64,000 nucleotides of DNA from Delphinus delphis (Eukaryota; Chordata; Mammalia; Artiodactyla; Delphinidae): positions 87,863,488-87,927,487 of the forward strand of contig NC_082692.2 in assembly GCF_949987515.2 (NCBI RefSeq). The letters run 5' to 3'. A model generated the notes under the pieces. That model was not told the DNA's origin. It was given only the letters and a program-made list of their open reading frames with translations, and did no database searches. The position numbers and the translations under genes are program-made. Shown piece after piece: positions 22,085-34,110 of the stretch. How positions within the stretch are numbered: the stretch's first letter is position 1; each line of letters opens with the position of its first letter.

Positions 22085-22275
22085 CAACATAGAGTCATGG
22101 GAAAAGTCTATAAATTGCAGCTGGAATCTTAGAATCACAGCCTAGTTTCTCTGCTCATTGGTCATGAGGTCTTGGACTAGTTATTTATACTGAAAGAATG
22201 TCAGTTTCTTTGTTTATAACCTGAGGACAGTAATATACCCGTAGGTTTATAGTGAAGATTTAAGGAAGAAAAAAA
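22085..22275 (+). repeat. MIR, sense, diverged
   Basis: GAGTCATGGGAAAAG, CATGAGGTCTTGGACTAGTT, TCAGTTTCTTTGTTTATAAC and a GTAATATACCCGTAGG stretch follow the order of MIR. Confidence 0.6.
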
Positions 22276-22334
22276 TAATATTGTAAATAGTAGAACATGT
22301 ATAGATGTAAATTGTTACCATGAAAGTGACTCAA

Positions 22335-23070
22335 ATCCCAGCAACTTAAAATTTCTGGTAAAAAACAGAAAATAACAAGTATTGCTGAGGATGTACAGAA
22401 ATTAGACCCCTTGTGCTCTGTTGGTGGGAGTGTAAAATGGTCCAGCTGCTGTGGAAAACAGTACAGTGGTTTCTAAAAAAAATTAAACGGAATTACCATA
22501 TGATCCAGCAGTTTCACTTCTGGGTGTATACCAGAAATAATTGGAAGCAGGGTCTCAAAGAGGTATTTGTACATTCGTGTTCATAGAAGCACTATTTGTA
22601 ATAGCCAAAAGGTGGAAGCAACCGAAGTGTCCATTAACAAATGAATGGATAAAAAAAGTTGAATATATAAGTACAATGGAATGTTATTCAGCCTTAAAAA
22701 TGAAAGAAATCCTGACACATGTTACAATATAGATGAACCCTGAGGATATTACGCTAAGTGAAATAAACCGGTCACAAAAAGATAAATACTGTTTGATTCC
22801 ACTTATGTGAGGTACCTAAAGTAGTCAAATTTATAGAGACATAAAGTAGAATAGTTTTCTAGGGGCCTGGGGGAGGGGACAGTGGGGAGACATTCTTTAA
22901 CGGGTACAGTGTTCCAGTTTTTCAACTGCAAAGATTTCTAGGGATTGTTTGCATAGCGGTGTGATTGTGTAACAATGTGAATGTACTTAATGTTGCTGAA
23001 CTGTACACTTACAAACGGGGAAGATGGTAAACTTTTTATGTGTATTTTACCACAATTTTCTTAAAAAGGT
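22335..23070 (+). mobile_element. L1M-type LINE, 3' end, sense
   Basis: This is the end of L1 ORF2 plus 3' UTR. It runs through GATCCAGCAGTTTCACTTCT, AAAGGTGGAAGCAACCGAAG, ATTCAGCCTTAAAAATGAAA, GCTAAGTGAAATAAACCGGT and GAACTGTACACTTACAAACG to a TTTTACCACAATTTTC end. It is 5'-truncated and its frame is broken, typical of an old L1MA/L1MB-age copy. Confidence 0.88.
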
Positions 23071-23335
23071 CAAATTGTTTTTGTCTGAGCATCCTAAAGT
23101 TGAATAGCATAGTATTTAAGCATATAGTAAAGTATTTATTGTATCTAAGCCTAGCGCTGACAGGAGTATCAGAAAACCTTGTTGGATGACTTAGCCCGGC
23201 CTGTACCGAACTCTGGAGTAAGTAACCCTAAACTTGAGTTACTGCATCCATGAACTGGGGCATCAGTGCATCTACTTCAGTATTGCTATTTTGATGTTTA
23301 AAAGAGATATTGTTCTTAAAGCACAGCAGCGTATC
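23071..23335. other. unassigned DNA
   Basis: Nothing is recognised. Confidence 0.4.
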
Positions 23336-23732
23336 TGTACTCATTTGCTAGGGCTGTCATAACAAAATAGCATAGACTGGGAAGCTTAAAAAAACAGAAC
23401 TTTTTTTTTTTTCCCCTCAGAGTTCTAAAGCCTAGAAGTCCAAGATCAAGGTGTTGGCAGGTTTGTTGTTTTCTAGGGCCTTTCTCCTTGGCTTATAGAT
23501 GCAGCCTTCTTGCTGTGTCCTCATATGGTCTTTCTTCTGTGCATGTGTCTGTGTTCAGATTTCCTCTTTTTATAAAGATATGGGTCATATTGAATTAGGC
23601 CCACCCTAAGTACCTCATTTAACTTAATTACTTCTTGAAAGACCTTATCTCCAGATATCGTTACATTCTGAGGTACTGGGAGTCAGGGCTTCAACATAAG
23701 AATGTGAGGGAGTTACAGTTCAGCCCATAACA
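23336..23732 (-). mobile_element. MLT1 LTR, antisense
   Basis: It starts TGTACTCATTTGCTAGGGCT, passes AAGTCCAAGATCAAGGTGTT, GCTGTGTCCTCATATGGTC and AGACCTTATCTCCAGATATC, and ends CAGTTCAGCCCATAACA. This is a nearly full-length MLT1 of the MaLR group read backwards. Confidence 0.87.
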
Positions 23733-24296
23733 GTATCTCATACATTGTAAGTGTAGAATAAATGTAAACTGGTGTGTATTTGTTATTTTCATAGATAGGT
23801 GCTTTTAGTGTGCATATAAAATATGATATTCTCATAATTTGTATGTTTTGAAAATGAAATGTGATATGGACAAGGTTATTCATTCAGCAAAATGTGACTC
23901 ATCAATCAGTTGAATAGACAAGGGCTTACAATGGGAATTAAAACATGGCTCATAATATTTACGTAGCACTCTACATTTTATGCTGTTCTTTTACATATTG
24001 TCCTATTTAATGCTCATAAAACCTTGTAAGGAAGATGTGGGCCTACGTTTTATATGCTTAATATTATGTATTTCTTTCTATTGCATCTGTTTCTAGGAAT
24101 GAATTGTAATGGTTTTAAAATGATACCCATCATATCATTTAAAAATAGAAGTGAGTGAGGCAATCTTGGCAATAATCCAAGGGTGAAAACATACACAAAA
24201 TACTGAGAAATCTGGATTCAGAGGACAAAATAAACACATGTCTCTAATATACCCTTCTGTTCCAAATCCCTTCAAATAAGAGAAAGAATATGTTTA
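23733..24296. other. mostly unassigned; weak MIR-like piece
   Basis: At about 23960-24045 the text TATTGTCCTATTTAATGCTC followed by ATAAAACCTTGTAAGGAAG resembles antisense MIR. The rest is unassigned. Confidence 0.4.
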
Positions 24297-24354
24297 TATA
24301 TGTATGTGTGTATACATATATATGTTTATGTATATACATACATACATACATATA
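24297..24354. repeat. alternating TA/TG/CATA microsatellite
   Basis: Imperfect (TA), (TG) and (CATA) units make a purine-pyrimidine alternating stretch that is partly self-complementary. Confidence 0.85.
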
Positions 24355-24491
24355 GCCTGTTCTGCTCCTTTCTCCAAATTGCCAAGGGCAGACTCTTGTA
24401 ATCATGGTCAGCTTCTCAATTGCAGTGTGATAGCAGACAATCTTTATGTATGTGAGGAAAACTCAGGCAAGGGAAGAGAAACACTCGAGCT

Positions 24492-24511
24492 GGGGTGGGG
24501 GGTTAGGGGGG
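24492..24511 (+). other. G-rich tract, possible G-quadruplex
   Basis: Three G runs of 4, 6 and 6 are separated by T and TTA. A two-layer quadruplex is possible. This is structural potential only. Confidence 0.5.
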
Positions 24512-24599
24512 AAGAGTTAGCAGAGGATTCAGGAATGCTTAATTAAGTTGTATCAGAGCCATCAGGGGGGATTAGCATCCTAACCTCAACAACAGGCTG

Positions 24600-25555
24600 G
24601 AAAAGTAACCTATTCAAGACCTTAATTTTTTTTAAAGAAACTCTTGAAATAATAATAAATTTCCTGAATATCAGAATGGGCACCACTACAGAGGAAATGA
24701 AGGAGCAAGAAAAGGAAGCCCAGGGATTTTCGGAAAATATGTGGCAAAAGTCAAAAGAGATGGAAAGCAAGGACTAAAAGGTAATAGGAATGAGAGGAGG
24801 CATCTAGAAGTTTCAATGAGATGAAGAAAGGATGAAAGAAAGTAATGGAAAAATTTCTCAATGGGCAGCTAATAGGATGAATGAAACAAAAAATATTCAT
24901 TTTTCAGCCACTCTAGTGAAAGTCTAGGATTTCAAGGATTAAAAATAAAAGTGAAAAGGCAAACAATGAGGGAAAAAACGCTACAGCGTACAACAAATTT
25001 CCTGCAAGTAAATGAAAATGCAGATGACATCAGGGTTATTTTCAATAACAGTGAATATAAGAGAACAATAAGAAGAAAATAATTTAAAATTCAGAATTTC
25101 CTCAGATTCAAGTGTACAATCATTTTTATCATGGAAGGACTCTGAATTTTATTACCTCTTTGAAAGAATTACTCAAGGATATGTACCAGCAGTAAATACA
25201 AACATACATACATAGAAAGATAAAGAAAGAAAGAAAGAGAGAGGGAGGGAGGGAGTAAGGAAGGGAAACTAAAAGCTTGGTTATAAAAAGTTGTGGTAGG
25301 CTAAGAACCTAGTACAAACTTCCTTATAGTTAAATCTAAAACATGTTGCTGCACAGAAAAAAAAAATGTATGTACATGTGAACATGAAAGTCTGAGTTAG
25401 CAAAAGAAGAAAAGACAGAAATAAATAGAAATAGGAAGGATACGGTGGACATAAATTGTATGGAAGAGATTTAAAAATAGGTGAATTCTATCTTGCCCAA
25501 ATATATGAGTTTCCAGACAATATTTTGAGGAAAAAAAGGGCCAAGACTACGGGTA
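24600..25555. other. purine-rich unassigned stretch
   Basis: The plus strand is strongly A/G-rich over nearly 1 kb and could be a decayed LINE body, but no landmark allows assignment. An imperfect (GAAA)n/(GGGA)n run lies at about 25208-25268. Confidence 0.4.
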
Positions 25556-26059
25556 TGAAATCGTGATGTAGGGCTTATGCTGTTTGTTTGAAGAGACACT
25601 ACCCGGAAGTATGACCCCTGGGCATATCGAATATTTTAAGCTGAAGAAGTCTGAGAAAGTGGGAGAAGTAGGAAGGTTACTCTGACCTTTCTCCCTTGAA
25701 ACAGGTCATAAAACTCTCATATGAGGGGTGCCCTCCGTATACCCAGAAGAATGGAGCATCTTTTATCTTTGATGACAGATAGACACCAAAAAGAATCCTA
25801 ATAAACAGGTATTTGCTGTTTCCCCCAGTTTACTACACTTAATTCTCATATTCTTTAAATTCATATTCCTCCACCTGCTCTTCATCAAACCTACACTCAG
25901 GTCTGTTTCTTTGGGTCTTTATTTCCTAATGAAGGCTCCCGCATCACATAAAAATAAATGTGTGTGCTTTTTTCCCTTTTAATCTATATTTGTGAGTTTA
26001 ATTTTCAGACCCAGCCAGGTACTCTAAGAGGGTCAAGGGGAACTTTTTCCCTCCCTACA
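25556..26059 (+). mobile_element. old class I-like ERV solo LTR, sense
   Basis: The order fits an ERV LTR: TGATGTAGGGCTTATGCTGT near the left, GAATCCTAATAAACAGG, a second AATAAATGTGTGTGC polyadenylation region, then TTTTCAGACCCAGCCAGG and a right end TTCCCTCCCTACA. The exact left end is uncertain (TG at 25556 or 25564) and no clean TSD was found. No internal viral genes are present. Confidence 0.6.
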
Positions 26060-26785
26060 TGTACATGACCGTAACCCAAGGACCTCCACCACCTTCGCCT
26101 TCCAAAAAGCTTCTCCAAATTGGTTTTGCAATCTAGAGTGGAGAAAGGACCTTTAACTCATAAAATAAACACATTTTTTAAAAGGCTGTTAGAAAGGAAA
26201 GCATTGATGATATACACCTGAAAAGAGGGCAAAAGCATTTGAAAACTTGAGGAATCAGAGAATTTATTCAGAAGTTAGGGGGTCGTTTTACACTGAAAAT
26301 CTATAAAGGAGTCCTGGTATTTTTCAAGTGAGTAAATCACTGACGTCTGTTTTTGTTCCTTAAGTTTTCAACTCATAGGACATGAAGTTCTCTTATATGT
26401 GGAATTCTTTTAATTATGAGGAGAAAGGTCTCATCCAAATACGTTTTCCTAGTTGACTCAGGTAGTAGCAAGCCTGTACAAATGGCTATATGAGGAATAA
26501 ATCGAAAAGTCATTCAGAGATTTGCCCCTAAACCATAATAGGCTAAAGTAAGTTAATTTCTATAAATGATTCAAAAATCAGATGTTATTACATGATATAA
26601 ATTACATTGTATAAATGATTTCAGAGCATAGAAACAACTAAATGTCTAGTACTGGGATGACTGGATAAGTTTCAATGTATCCATACCATAAAATAATATG
26701 AAGACATTTTACAAGGAGATGGCCTTCTATATACAGACATAGACTAATGTCGAAGACTTAATATTTAGATTAAAAGTCAATGAAA
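26060..26785. other. unassigned DNA
   Basis: Nothing is recognised. Confidence 0.4.
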
Positions 26786-27001
26786 GGACTTCCCTGGTGG
26801 CGCAGTGGTTGAGAGTCCGCCTGCTGGTGCAGGGGAAGCGGGTTCGTGCCCCGGTCCGGGAAGATCCCACATGCCGCGGAGCGGCTGGGCCCGTGAGCCA
26901 TGGCCGCTGAGCCTGCGCGTCCGGAGCCTGTGCTCCGCAACGGGAGAGGCCACAACAGTGAGAGGCCCGCGTACCGCAAAAAAAAAAAAAAAAAAAAAAA
27001 A
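26786..27001 (+). mobile_element. short CHR-type SINE, sense
   Basis: GGACTTCCCTGGTGGCGCAG opens the copy, GCGTACCGC closes the body, and an A tail of about 24 bases follows. No convincing TSD was found, unlike most copies here. Confidence 0.9.
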
Positions 27002-28058
27002 GTTACTTTATCTTTTGTATGGATGTGGCAGGACTTAGTGAACCAATTCATTATCATAGGACTTTTTGCAGTATATCTCTCTCTGAGCATTTTTTATAGC
27101 AAATACCTAGAAATGAAATTTCTTGGTCAGAACTCATACTTCTAAGGCTTTTGATAGATCTCTTGGAACTGCCTTCCAGAAAGTTTTTACCATGCCAGTT
27201 TAATAAGCAGGCTATTTTCATTTACCCCACATAAAACTAGGTAATTAAAATAAACTTTATTATTAAAGGTTCCCAAAATGATGGGTGCAAAGTGATATCC
27301 TTCTGCTTCTCAGATTTCACCATTTAGTGCCAGCTGAAGTGCCTAACAGAATATGTAATACTCTGGGAAAATTTTTACTGTAAAAAGCAAGTTTTCAAAC
27401 TTTCAAAGTATCCACTTAGAAGTAGGTCATTCAGGAAGAATTCCTGAGTACCATTTATGTTCTAGGTATAACCCAGATAACAACCGAAGTAACTCACTCT
27501 GTCCTTTGAGATGCAGATAAAATTAGTTCAAATCTACCTTGCTGTCCCCAGGAAGTATAATATTCCCTCTGAGATGTCTGAAGGTCAAGGAGCATAAGTT
27601 TCATGGTTATCCTGTACTCTGATTTCTTGCTCCATCCACACTTTACCCCATCTAGCATTGCTCCTGTGGAGTCCTACTCCCGTCCCTGCACTATTGACAA
27701 AACAGGCACCACGCTTCTGACACCATTCTTGCAGTTCACTGCTGTGTGGAACGGGGACACTGTGGGTGGGAACTAGAGAGTTTGTACCCCAATTCTACCC
27801 AGCAAGTGACATTTATAAATTATGAATTTACGAAGTGAATAGAAGTTAAATATTAGCCATCCTCATTCTTAAAGTCATTTAGCTAGCATGCTGGGCACGT
27901 CTCATTGCCCTGCTTTCTCTTAAAGGCCAGTACCTGTTGATGTGCTTCTTGGTCCCTGCATCCTTTTCTCTTTATCTTTCAGTCTCATTTCTTCTGCTTT
28001 TCCTCACTCACCTCTCCCACCAACCCAAACTCTCTTAATTTCTTATGTAGAACAATTT
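27002..28058. other. unassigned DNA
   Basis: No repeat or exon is recognised in about 1.05 kb. Confidence 0.45.
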
Positions 28059-28070
28059 AATGATCACTTT

Positions 28071-28277
28071 TTTTTTTTTTTTTTCCCAGTACGCGGGCCT
28101 CTCACTGTTGTGGCCTCTCCCGTTGCGGAGCACAGGCTCCGGACGTGCAGACTCAGTGGCCATGGCTCACGTGCCTAGCCACTTCGCGGCATGTAGAATC
28201 TTCCCGGACCGGGGCACGAACCCGTGTCCCCTGCACCGGCAGGTGGACTCTCAACCACTGTGCCACCAGGGAAGCCC
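28071..28277 (-). mobile_element. short CHR-type SINE, antisense
   Basis: A T tract leads into CCCAGTACGCGGGCC, and the copy ends CACCAGGGAAGCCC. The TSD AATGATCACTTT (extending into T) lies at 28059-28070 and 28278-28289. Confidence 0.93.
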
Positions 28278-28539
28278 AATGATCACTTTTTTTTACCTCA
28301 AAGCCATCCAGCCAGAACCCAGGAGACTTCACCTTCGTAAGTAATTGTGCCCATTCAGGAATGTTTCTGGATGAAGACAGTTTTCTCCCAGATAGGCATG
28401 TTAGCAGCAGCACTTAAAAGAACACAGTCAGCCCCCTCACTGTTTCAAAGATACCGTGGTGGGAAGGTGTGGTCATGCCAAACAGAACAAAATCTGATTC
28501 CTGCTGTCCAGGCTCTCCTAATCTAGGCACTCTTTCCTG

Positions 28540-28700
28540 GCCTCATTTGGGGCCCAGATATTGTTGCAAGGCCACTGTCCATCTGCTGATTGAACTCCTA
28601 CATTTTGCTCTCCCACATGCAGGGTCATGGTCAGTACTAACTACCTCCTAGAAACCATTCTTGACTCCTTATGATGCCAGAGAACGTCTATGCCAAGACA
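28540..28700 (+). repeat. L2 fragment
   Basis: CTACCTCCTAGAAACCATTC followed by TTGACTCCTTATGATGCC resembles the C-terminal coding part of L2. The call is tentative. Confidence 0.45.
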
Positions 28701-28779
28701 ATATATATTGAGTTCATCCAACTTGAGTTCTGTCTTTATCGTATTTAGCATTCAGAATGAGTATCTATTATTTAGGATA

Positions 28780-28910
28780 CTTTCTTCAGTGACAAACCTG
28801 ACTCAAATTACCTTAAGAAAAAAAAAAAAAGAGAATTTATGATAAATGTCTTGGTAAGCCTAGTGGTCGGATTGACTTCCTCTCTCTCTCTTTCCTTGGA
28901 AAATGGAGTG
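28780..28910 (+). mobile_element. ancient LTR-like repeat, left-end fragment
   Basis: GATACTTTCTTCAGTGACAA, ACTCAAATTACCTTAAG and GAGAATTTATGATAAATG match the left-end landmarks of the repeat at 10957 and 16715. Confidence 0.5.
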
Positions 28911-28964
28911 CTATAGAAGGGGTAAGAGCAGCTGACTGTAAGAAATAAACACTACACAGATTCA

Positions 28965-29095
28965 GGCAGTGTGGTAATATGGAAACAGTCCTGATTTGGC
29001 ATTTAAAACTCTGGATTCTAATTCTAGCTTTGGCTCAAGCTAGCAGTAGGTCCTTAAGGAACTTTCTTAATTCCTAGATTTTTCCAGGACTTGCA
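28965..29095 (+). repeat. MIR, sense
   Basis: GTGTGGTAATATGGAAACAG, TCTGGATTCTAATTCTAGCT and AGTAGGTCCTTAAGGAACTT follow the 5' part of MIR. Confidence 0.55.
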
Positions 29096-29275
29096 TTCCT
29101 CATCATCCAGTAGTTCACCATACAGTTTATTGGAATTACCTGTGGAGTTTATGCAAAGCAGGTGCTTGAGCTGTAGGGCAAATCCATTGAATCACTATCT
29201 CAGAGGAAAGAGTTCCAGACACTGGGAACACTGTGATGATGCTTATATGCTATCAAATTTTGAAACACAGAAATA
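29096..29275. mobile_element. MER5-like DNA transposon fossil
   Basis: CCAGTAGTTCACCATACAG, TTGGAATTACCTGTGGAGTT and TCAAATTTTGAAACACAGA resemble a diverged MER5-group element. Confidence 0.45.
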
Positions 29276-29933
29276 GTCCATCTTTTGGGGAAGTTTCTTT
29301 CCAGATATAAAATTTATGAAACTAGGAAGTTGCAGAAGGACCAGATCCAGCTACATAATATTTTGTAAGTTCATTATAAAAAAAACAATACCATTATAAA
29401 CAGTTCAAAAGGGTCATATATTGAGGTTAGACTTTGTTTCTCTGAGATAAAGTAAAATGGACTTTCTAAAAGATTACAGAGAAAGCTTCCAAACATACAG
29501 GGAACATGGCATGCATGCACCTTTCACAGAAAATCGACCAACAAAAAGATGAATCTGGAAATTGTGGGAAAAGAACAGATAGTAATTAACTCAATTAATT
29601 ACACATAGACTTCATAGTAAGCACTATGGGAATTTTCGTGACAAAACACAATATAAATGCAGAAATGATAATATGACTTACTAGGTATAAGGAAGAGACA
29701 AGGTAGGTCTCAATACTCACAGCAGTGGTCACGACACTTCTCATTGCAGCAGGATTCTTGTGGTCTTTTGTACTCAGCTTAATAAGAGTAATTTAAAGAT
29801 AATCACACTGTGACCCATGTCGGATCCTTCTTGGTTCCAGATGACTCCATTAATGGAATCTTCTCTTCCTACAATGATTGAAAGTGAAGTTGGAATAACT
29901 TTATATCCTGGCTGTCTGTTTAGGCAGAAAAAT
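29276..29933. other. unassigned DNA
   Basis: Nothing is recognised. Confidence 0.4.
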
Positions 29934-29948
29934 CCTATAATACTTTTT

Positions 29949-30154
29949 TTTTTTTTTTTTTTTTCGGTACGCAGTCTCTCACTGTTGTGGCCTCTCCCGT
30001 TGCGGAGAACAGGCTCTGGACGCGCAGGCTCAGCGGCCATGGCTCACGGGCCCAGCCGCTCCGCGGCATGTGGGATCCTCCCAGACTGGGGCACGAACCC
30101 GTGTCCCCTGCATCGGCAGGCGGACTCTCAACCACCACACCACCAGGGAAGCCC
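29949..30154 (-). mobile_element. short CHR-type SINE, antisense
   Basis: A T tract leads into TCGGTACGCAGTCTC, and the copy ends CACCAGGGAAGCCCC. The TSD CCTATAATACTTTTT lies at 29934-29948 and 30155-30169. Confidence 0.94.
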
Positions 30155-30244
30155 CCTATAATACTTTTTATCCTGAGTTGGATAATTCATTTTAGGAGGG
30201 GCAAATAAACCTTTTATCCTGTGTGAAGATTTACACTTTAATTA

Positions 30245-30620
30245 GTTCAAGGCTCTTTGAGTTACAGATAAGAAGCATCCAACTCAAATAAGCTTATGAA
30301 GAAAAGAAAGAAGAGAAGAAAGGAAGGAAGGAAAGAAGGAAGAAAGGCAGAAAGAAAGAAAGAATAAAGGAGAAGCAAAGAAAAAGAAAAGAAAGAAAAA
30401 GGAAAAAGAAAGGAAACAGGAGGGTGTATCGTATTGGGTAACATGATTGTCACGTCTCAGGACCTGCTTTAAATCAGCATGTTCCAGATTTCAAATGCTG
30501 TTATTAAGACTTTGTTTCCCTATCTTGGCTCCACTTGCCTCAGCATCATCATCATTTAGGCCATCTCCATTGGGCAGCCAGATGATGACAGGCAGCTCAA
30601 ATAATTATTGCTATCAAAGT
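30245..30620 (+). mobile_element. ancient LTR-like repeat containing (GAAA)n
   Basis: GGCTCTTTGAGTTACAGATA, CCAACTCAAATAAGCTTATG and later CTATCTTGGCTCCACTTGCC match the unnamed repeat at 10957. The interior A-rich position has grown into a purine microsatellite. Confidence 0.5.
30296..30420 (+). repeat. (GAAA)n/(GGAA)n purine microsatellite
   Basis: About 125 bp of purines with only isolated T or C, made of GAAA, GGAA and GAAG units. Confidence 0.92.
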
Positions 30621-30635
30621 AATAATACTTTAATG

Positions 30636-30840
30636 TTTTATTAAGCATCTACTATGTTATAAGTACTCTACATGTATGAACTCCTTAATCCACAGGACTG
30701 TTCTATGAGGTAGGTCCTATTATTTCCAATTTTAGAGATGTGACGACTAAGCCATAGAGAAGATAAATAATTTACCCAAGCTAGTGAGCAGTGGAACTGG
30801 AATTATAATCCAGGCTGTCTGACACCTGAGCCCCGGTCAA
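30636..30840 (-). repeat. MIR, antisense, nearly full length
   Basis: ACTATGTTATAAGTACTCTA, TATGAGGTAGGTCCTATTAT, CAATTTTAGAGATGTGACGA and GAACTGGAATTATAATCCAG are the MIR landmarks in reverse orientation. Confidence 0.78.
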
Positions 30841-32132
30841 ACCTGGATCACTCGCTTTCAGTTTAGGGGGAGAAGATTGGATTCATGCTAATTTTATGAC
30901 TGACAATGATTATTATAAAAATGGGAGTGAAGGCATGTTTTCCTCAAAGGAAGGGATGATGGAGAGACAATTCAAAAGACTAAGATGTATTTTTTTCTTC
31001 CCATAATTGAACAATACACGTAATAGAAAAATATTGCATTTGGTTGTAGGATCAATAAAAGAATTAATTAGAATTAATCTAAAAATTGGTGAGGTCTGTG
31101 AGACAAATTAATTTTTGTGGGAGGAAGTGTAATAGTCGATGAGATTGTTAGAATAAAAGCAGCAAAAATGGGAAATGAATCCACCTCAAGGAGGTCATTT
31201 TTTTTCCCCCTCCTAGTTTTCAGGTAGGTTTTTGAAAGACACTTTGATTTAAAAGCATAGGACAAATACAGAGATGTTCAGGTCTTCAGAAAGATAGGAT
31301 ATTCCTGAATGATAAAGGAAAGTGAGAAATAATTTGAACATATTAGGTTGAAACATCTTAAATTTACTCGCTTTGTTGTTTAACCACACACACACAGTTG
31401 ACGTACACACCCTTTTTTGGTGGAAACATCAAAAGTGAATGTTTCTTTATATCAGAGTCAAAGATGATGGCATCTTTTGTATGATCAATTCCTTTTCTTC
31501 CAGAAAAGCCAACCTTTCTTTATTCTCTGTGCCCAGATTGTTTTTGAAAAAATAGGTTCCAAATCACAAAAAAAATTCACCTGAAAATGATGAGGGGCTA
31601 AAAAGCAAAAGAAAACAAACAACGTGAGACTCAAGCTACACAATTAAGCATCGGAAAATGGGTAGGAAGGGGCACCTTTTCTCAGTGTCTGTGTTTTACC
31701 ACACTTAGCTGGTTCCATAGCAAAGGCCAGCCTCTTACTGTTGTGGTAGTAAACTTTTTATGTAGGACATATATGACAAGAGCAATCATTTTTACTTTCG
31801 CTGCTAAGAAATATTTTAGAAAACGATTTAAAGAATGTCCATAAAGAAAAGTGTAAACCCTCCTCTCTCCAACAACATATTGCAGCTTATTGGTGCAATA
31901 TACTAGGTGGAAACTTCTTATTTTCTGCAAATATTTTCATGTATTTTCCATCACTTTTTAGGATGGCTCCCCTCTGAATATTTTGGGTGTGATTTAATGA
32001 GAGAGTAGAGTGGCAGTGCTTAGGGTGGCTTAAAGCAGAGGATTTTTTGCTAGCATGTCTGAGGAATGTTCTCGGAAATCCATCATCTTTTTGAACTCTA
32101 TTGGACGACTGTACATAGTGAACGTGTGTTTT
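30841..32132. other. unassigned DNA
   Basis: No repeat family is recognised. A short CA run lies at about 31385-31396. Confidence 0.45.
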
Positions 32133-32146
32133 TAAAAGTGAATATA

Positions 32147-32366
32147 GGGCTTCCCTGGTGGCGCAGTGGTTGAGAGTCCGCCTGCCGATGCAGGGAACAC
32201 GGGTTCCTGCCCCAGTCCGGGAAGATCCCACATGTCGCGGAGCGGCTGGGCCCGTGAGCCATGGCCGCTGAGCCTGCGCGTCCGGAGCCTGTGCCCCGCA
32301 ACGGGAGAGGCCACAACAGTGAGAGGCCCGCGTACCGCAAAAAAATAGATAAATAAAATAAAAAAA
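32147..32366 (+). mobile_element. short CHR-type SINE with ATAAA-rich tail
   Basis: It opens GGGCTTCCCTGGTGGCGCAG and ends GCGTACCGC. The tail is a decayed (AAATA)n stretch instead of pure A. The perfect 14-bp TSD TAAAAGTGAATATA lies at 32133-32146 and 32367-32380. Confidence 0.94.
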
Positions 32367-32380
32367 TAAAAGTGAATATA

Positions 32381-33904
32381 TTCTTCTAATAAAGCATATT
32401 TTATTTTATATATTCCATAAGAAGACATTACCCAGTGTGGTTAGTCCCATCATGACTGATATTTTTCTAATTGTTACCTAAATGAGATTGATCACATTTT
32501 AACCAGGTTCCTACTCCATTAAGGGATCTTAACCCATCTCTAGCGGGTATTTCTTCATCATTGCAATGCTGCTGTGATAAGAGAGGAGAACTTGTAAGAG
32601 AATAAAAACAGTGTTTAAGGTTAGGCTGAACCTTCTCAAAGCAAAATAAAATCTGATTAGAGTACAAGCAATTTTAAAGTGTTTTTGAAACTGGATATAG
32701 ATATATACTTTCAAATAAATTAGTGAATTTGATAGAATGAAAGTATACTGAATTTTGTATATTGAGATACAGATTTTAACACTAAAAATTTGTAATATAT
32801 AATGTCTCTTATGGTTTCAAAGGAAACTAGTTTCATTCACTTTTTTCTCACTTAATGCTGTTGAATTCTTGTAGTGCTTTCTGGAAAACTTTTCAAATTT
32901 AAACCTTTTTCCGTATGCACCTACAAACATATTAGCATCAGAATAATATGGAAATTAATTTTATTTCTTCATTTGTTCATTAAAAGTGTAATTTTCAAAA
33001 GTGTCATTTTCTTCAAGCTAAAAGAATTTGTTGATTCTAAATTCACCTTTGGGAAGATGGCATCATGTACTATTGGTGGTATTATACTCCATTGAAGTTT
33101 ATAAGTATCTTTTTTTTCAAGTAACATTTCTGTGTTTGCTTTACCAGAAAGGATATTCTTTATTTTGTTTAATTAGTAAGATCTATCTGTCAGTAATGTG
33201 GGCAAATTAATTTATTGTGTATTATAATTTTTCCACATTGTAATCTATACAATTGACTGTGTATTTATTATTTTCTAAGGGATGACTTTTATAGTAAGTC
33301 TTCAGAAAGAATTATTTTCACTAATGTTTAATACAATCCTGTGTTTATCATCTATAAAAGAAGGCAAAGATTGATACCATTTACTGTCATTGGGTGGAAT
33401 TTGTACGTGTTTCTCTTTTTATGTCACATTCTCTAGTATTTACCATCTGGAAATTTATTTTTGACTATTTAAAGTTAACTTACTGAACTGAAACTGGTAA
33501 CATATAGGAAGCTGAATGTCACACGCTTTGAGTATGCTTTAAATACACAAAAACAAGCATATATTTTGGAGACTGTAGTGGTTGATTATTTCCCATCCTG
33601 CCCCAAACTTTCCACTGTGTGTAGAACTACTGAAGTAATTTGGTTTTCAAATGTTGATTCTAGATCAATCCCAGGCTTCAGTGAAAATACCAAGAAAGGA
33701 GGCTGATTATAGTAAAAACTTTTGTGTTTAGTAACCTTAAAAACACATCAATATGTTAAAGTACATCAATTAGAGAATCAGCATGAAAAAATGGAAAAGT
33801 TTTATTTCAAAAAGTTTAAAGCATCCCACATACTAGAAGTTGGAGGTCTAAGTACTGTCATTACTCTTTGTTGAGCCTTTCTTTGTTTGGGAGGGAGGCA
33901 GTGA
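32381..33904. other. unassigned AT-rich DNA
   Basis: About 1.5 kb with no recognised repeat, exon or RNA gene. Confidence 0.5.
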
Positions 33905-34110
33905 TTGGAAACAAAGGCTGTGATGTCAGATATAATTAAGTTTGAGTCCTGGGTCTCTTTCCTTCTAATCTTGCATCAATTTCCTAATTTATAGAATGGA
34001 GACAATGACAGCTACTTCATAGGGTTGTTATAAGGAATAAATGACAAATATATCCAATCCCTTAGTATACTGCCTGGCTAAAAAATCAAGGAACAGTTAA
34101 TGATACTTCT
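33905..34110 (+). repeat. MIR, sense
   Basis: TTTGAGTCCTGGGTCTCTTT, TTCCTAATTTATAGAATGGA and CTACTTCATAGGGTTGTTAT followed by AGTATACTGCCTGGC give the MIR order. Confidence 0.75.

Noticed and set aside
30262..30453. Phe/Ser/Leu-rich minus-strand peptide resembling a membrane protein
   Set aside because: It is the reverse-strand reading of a (GAAA)n tract.
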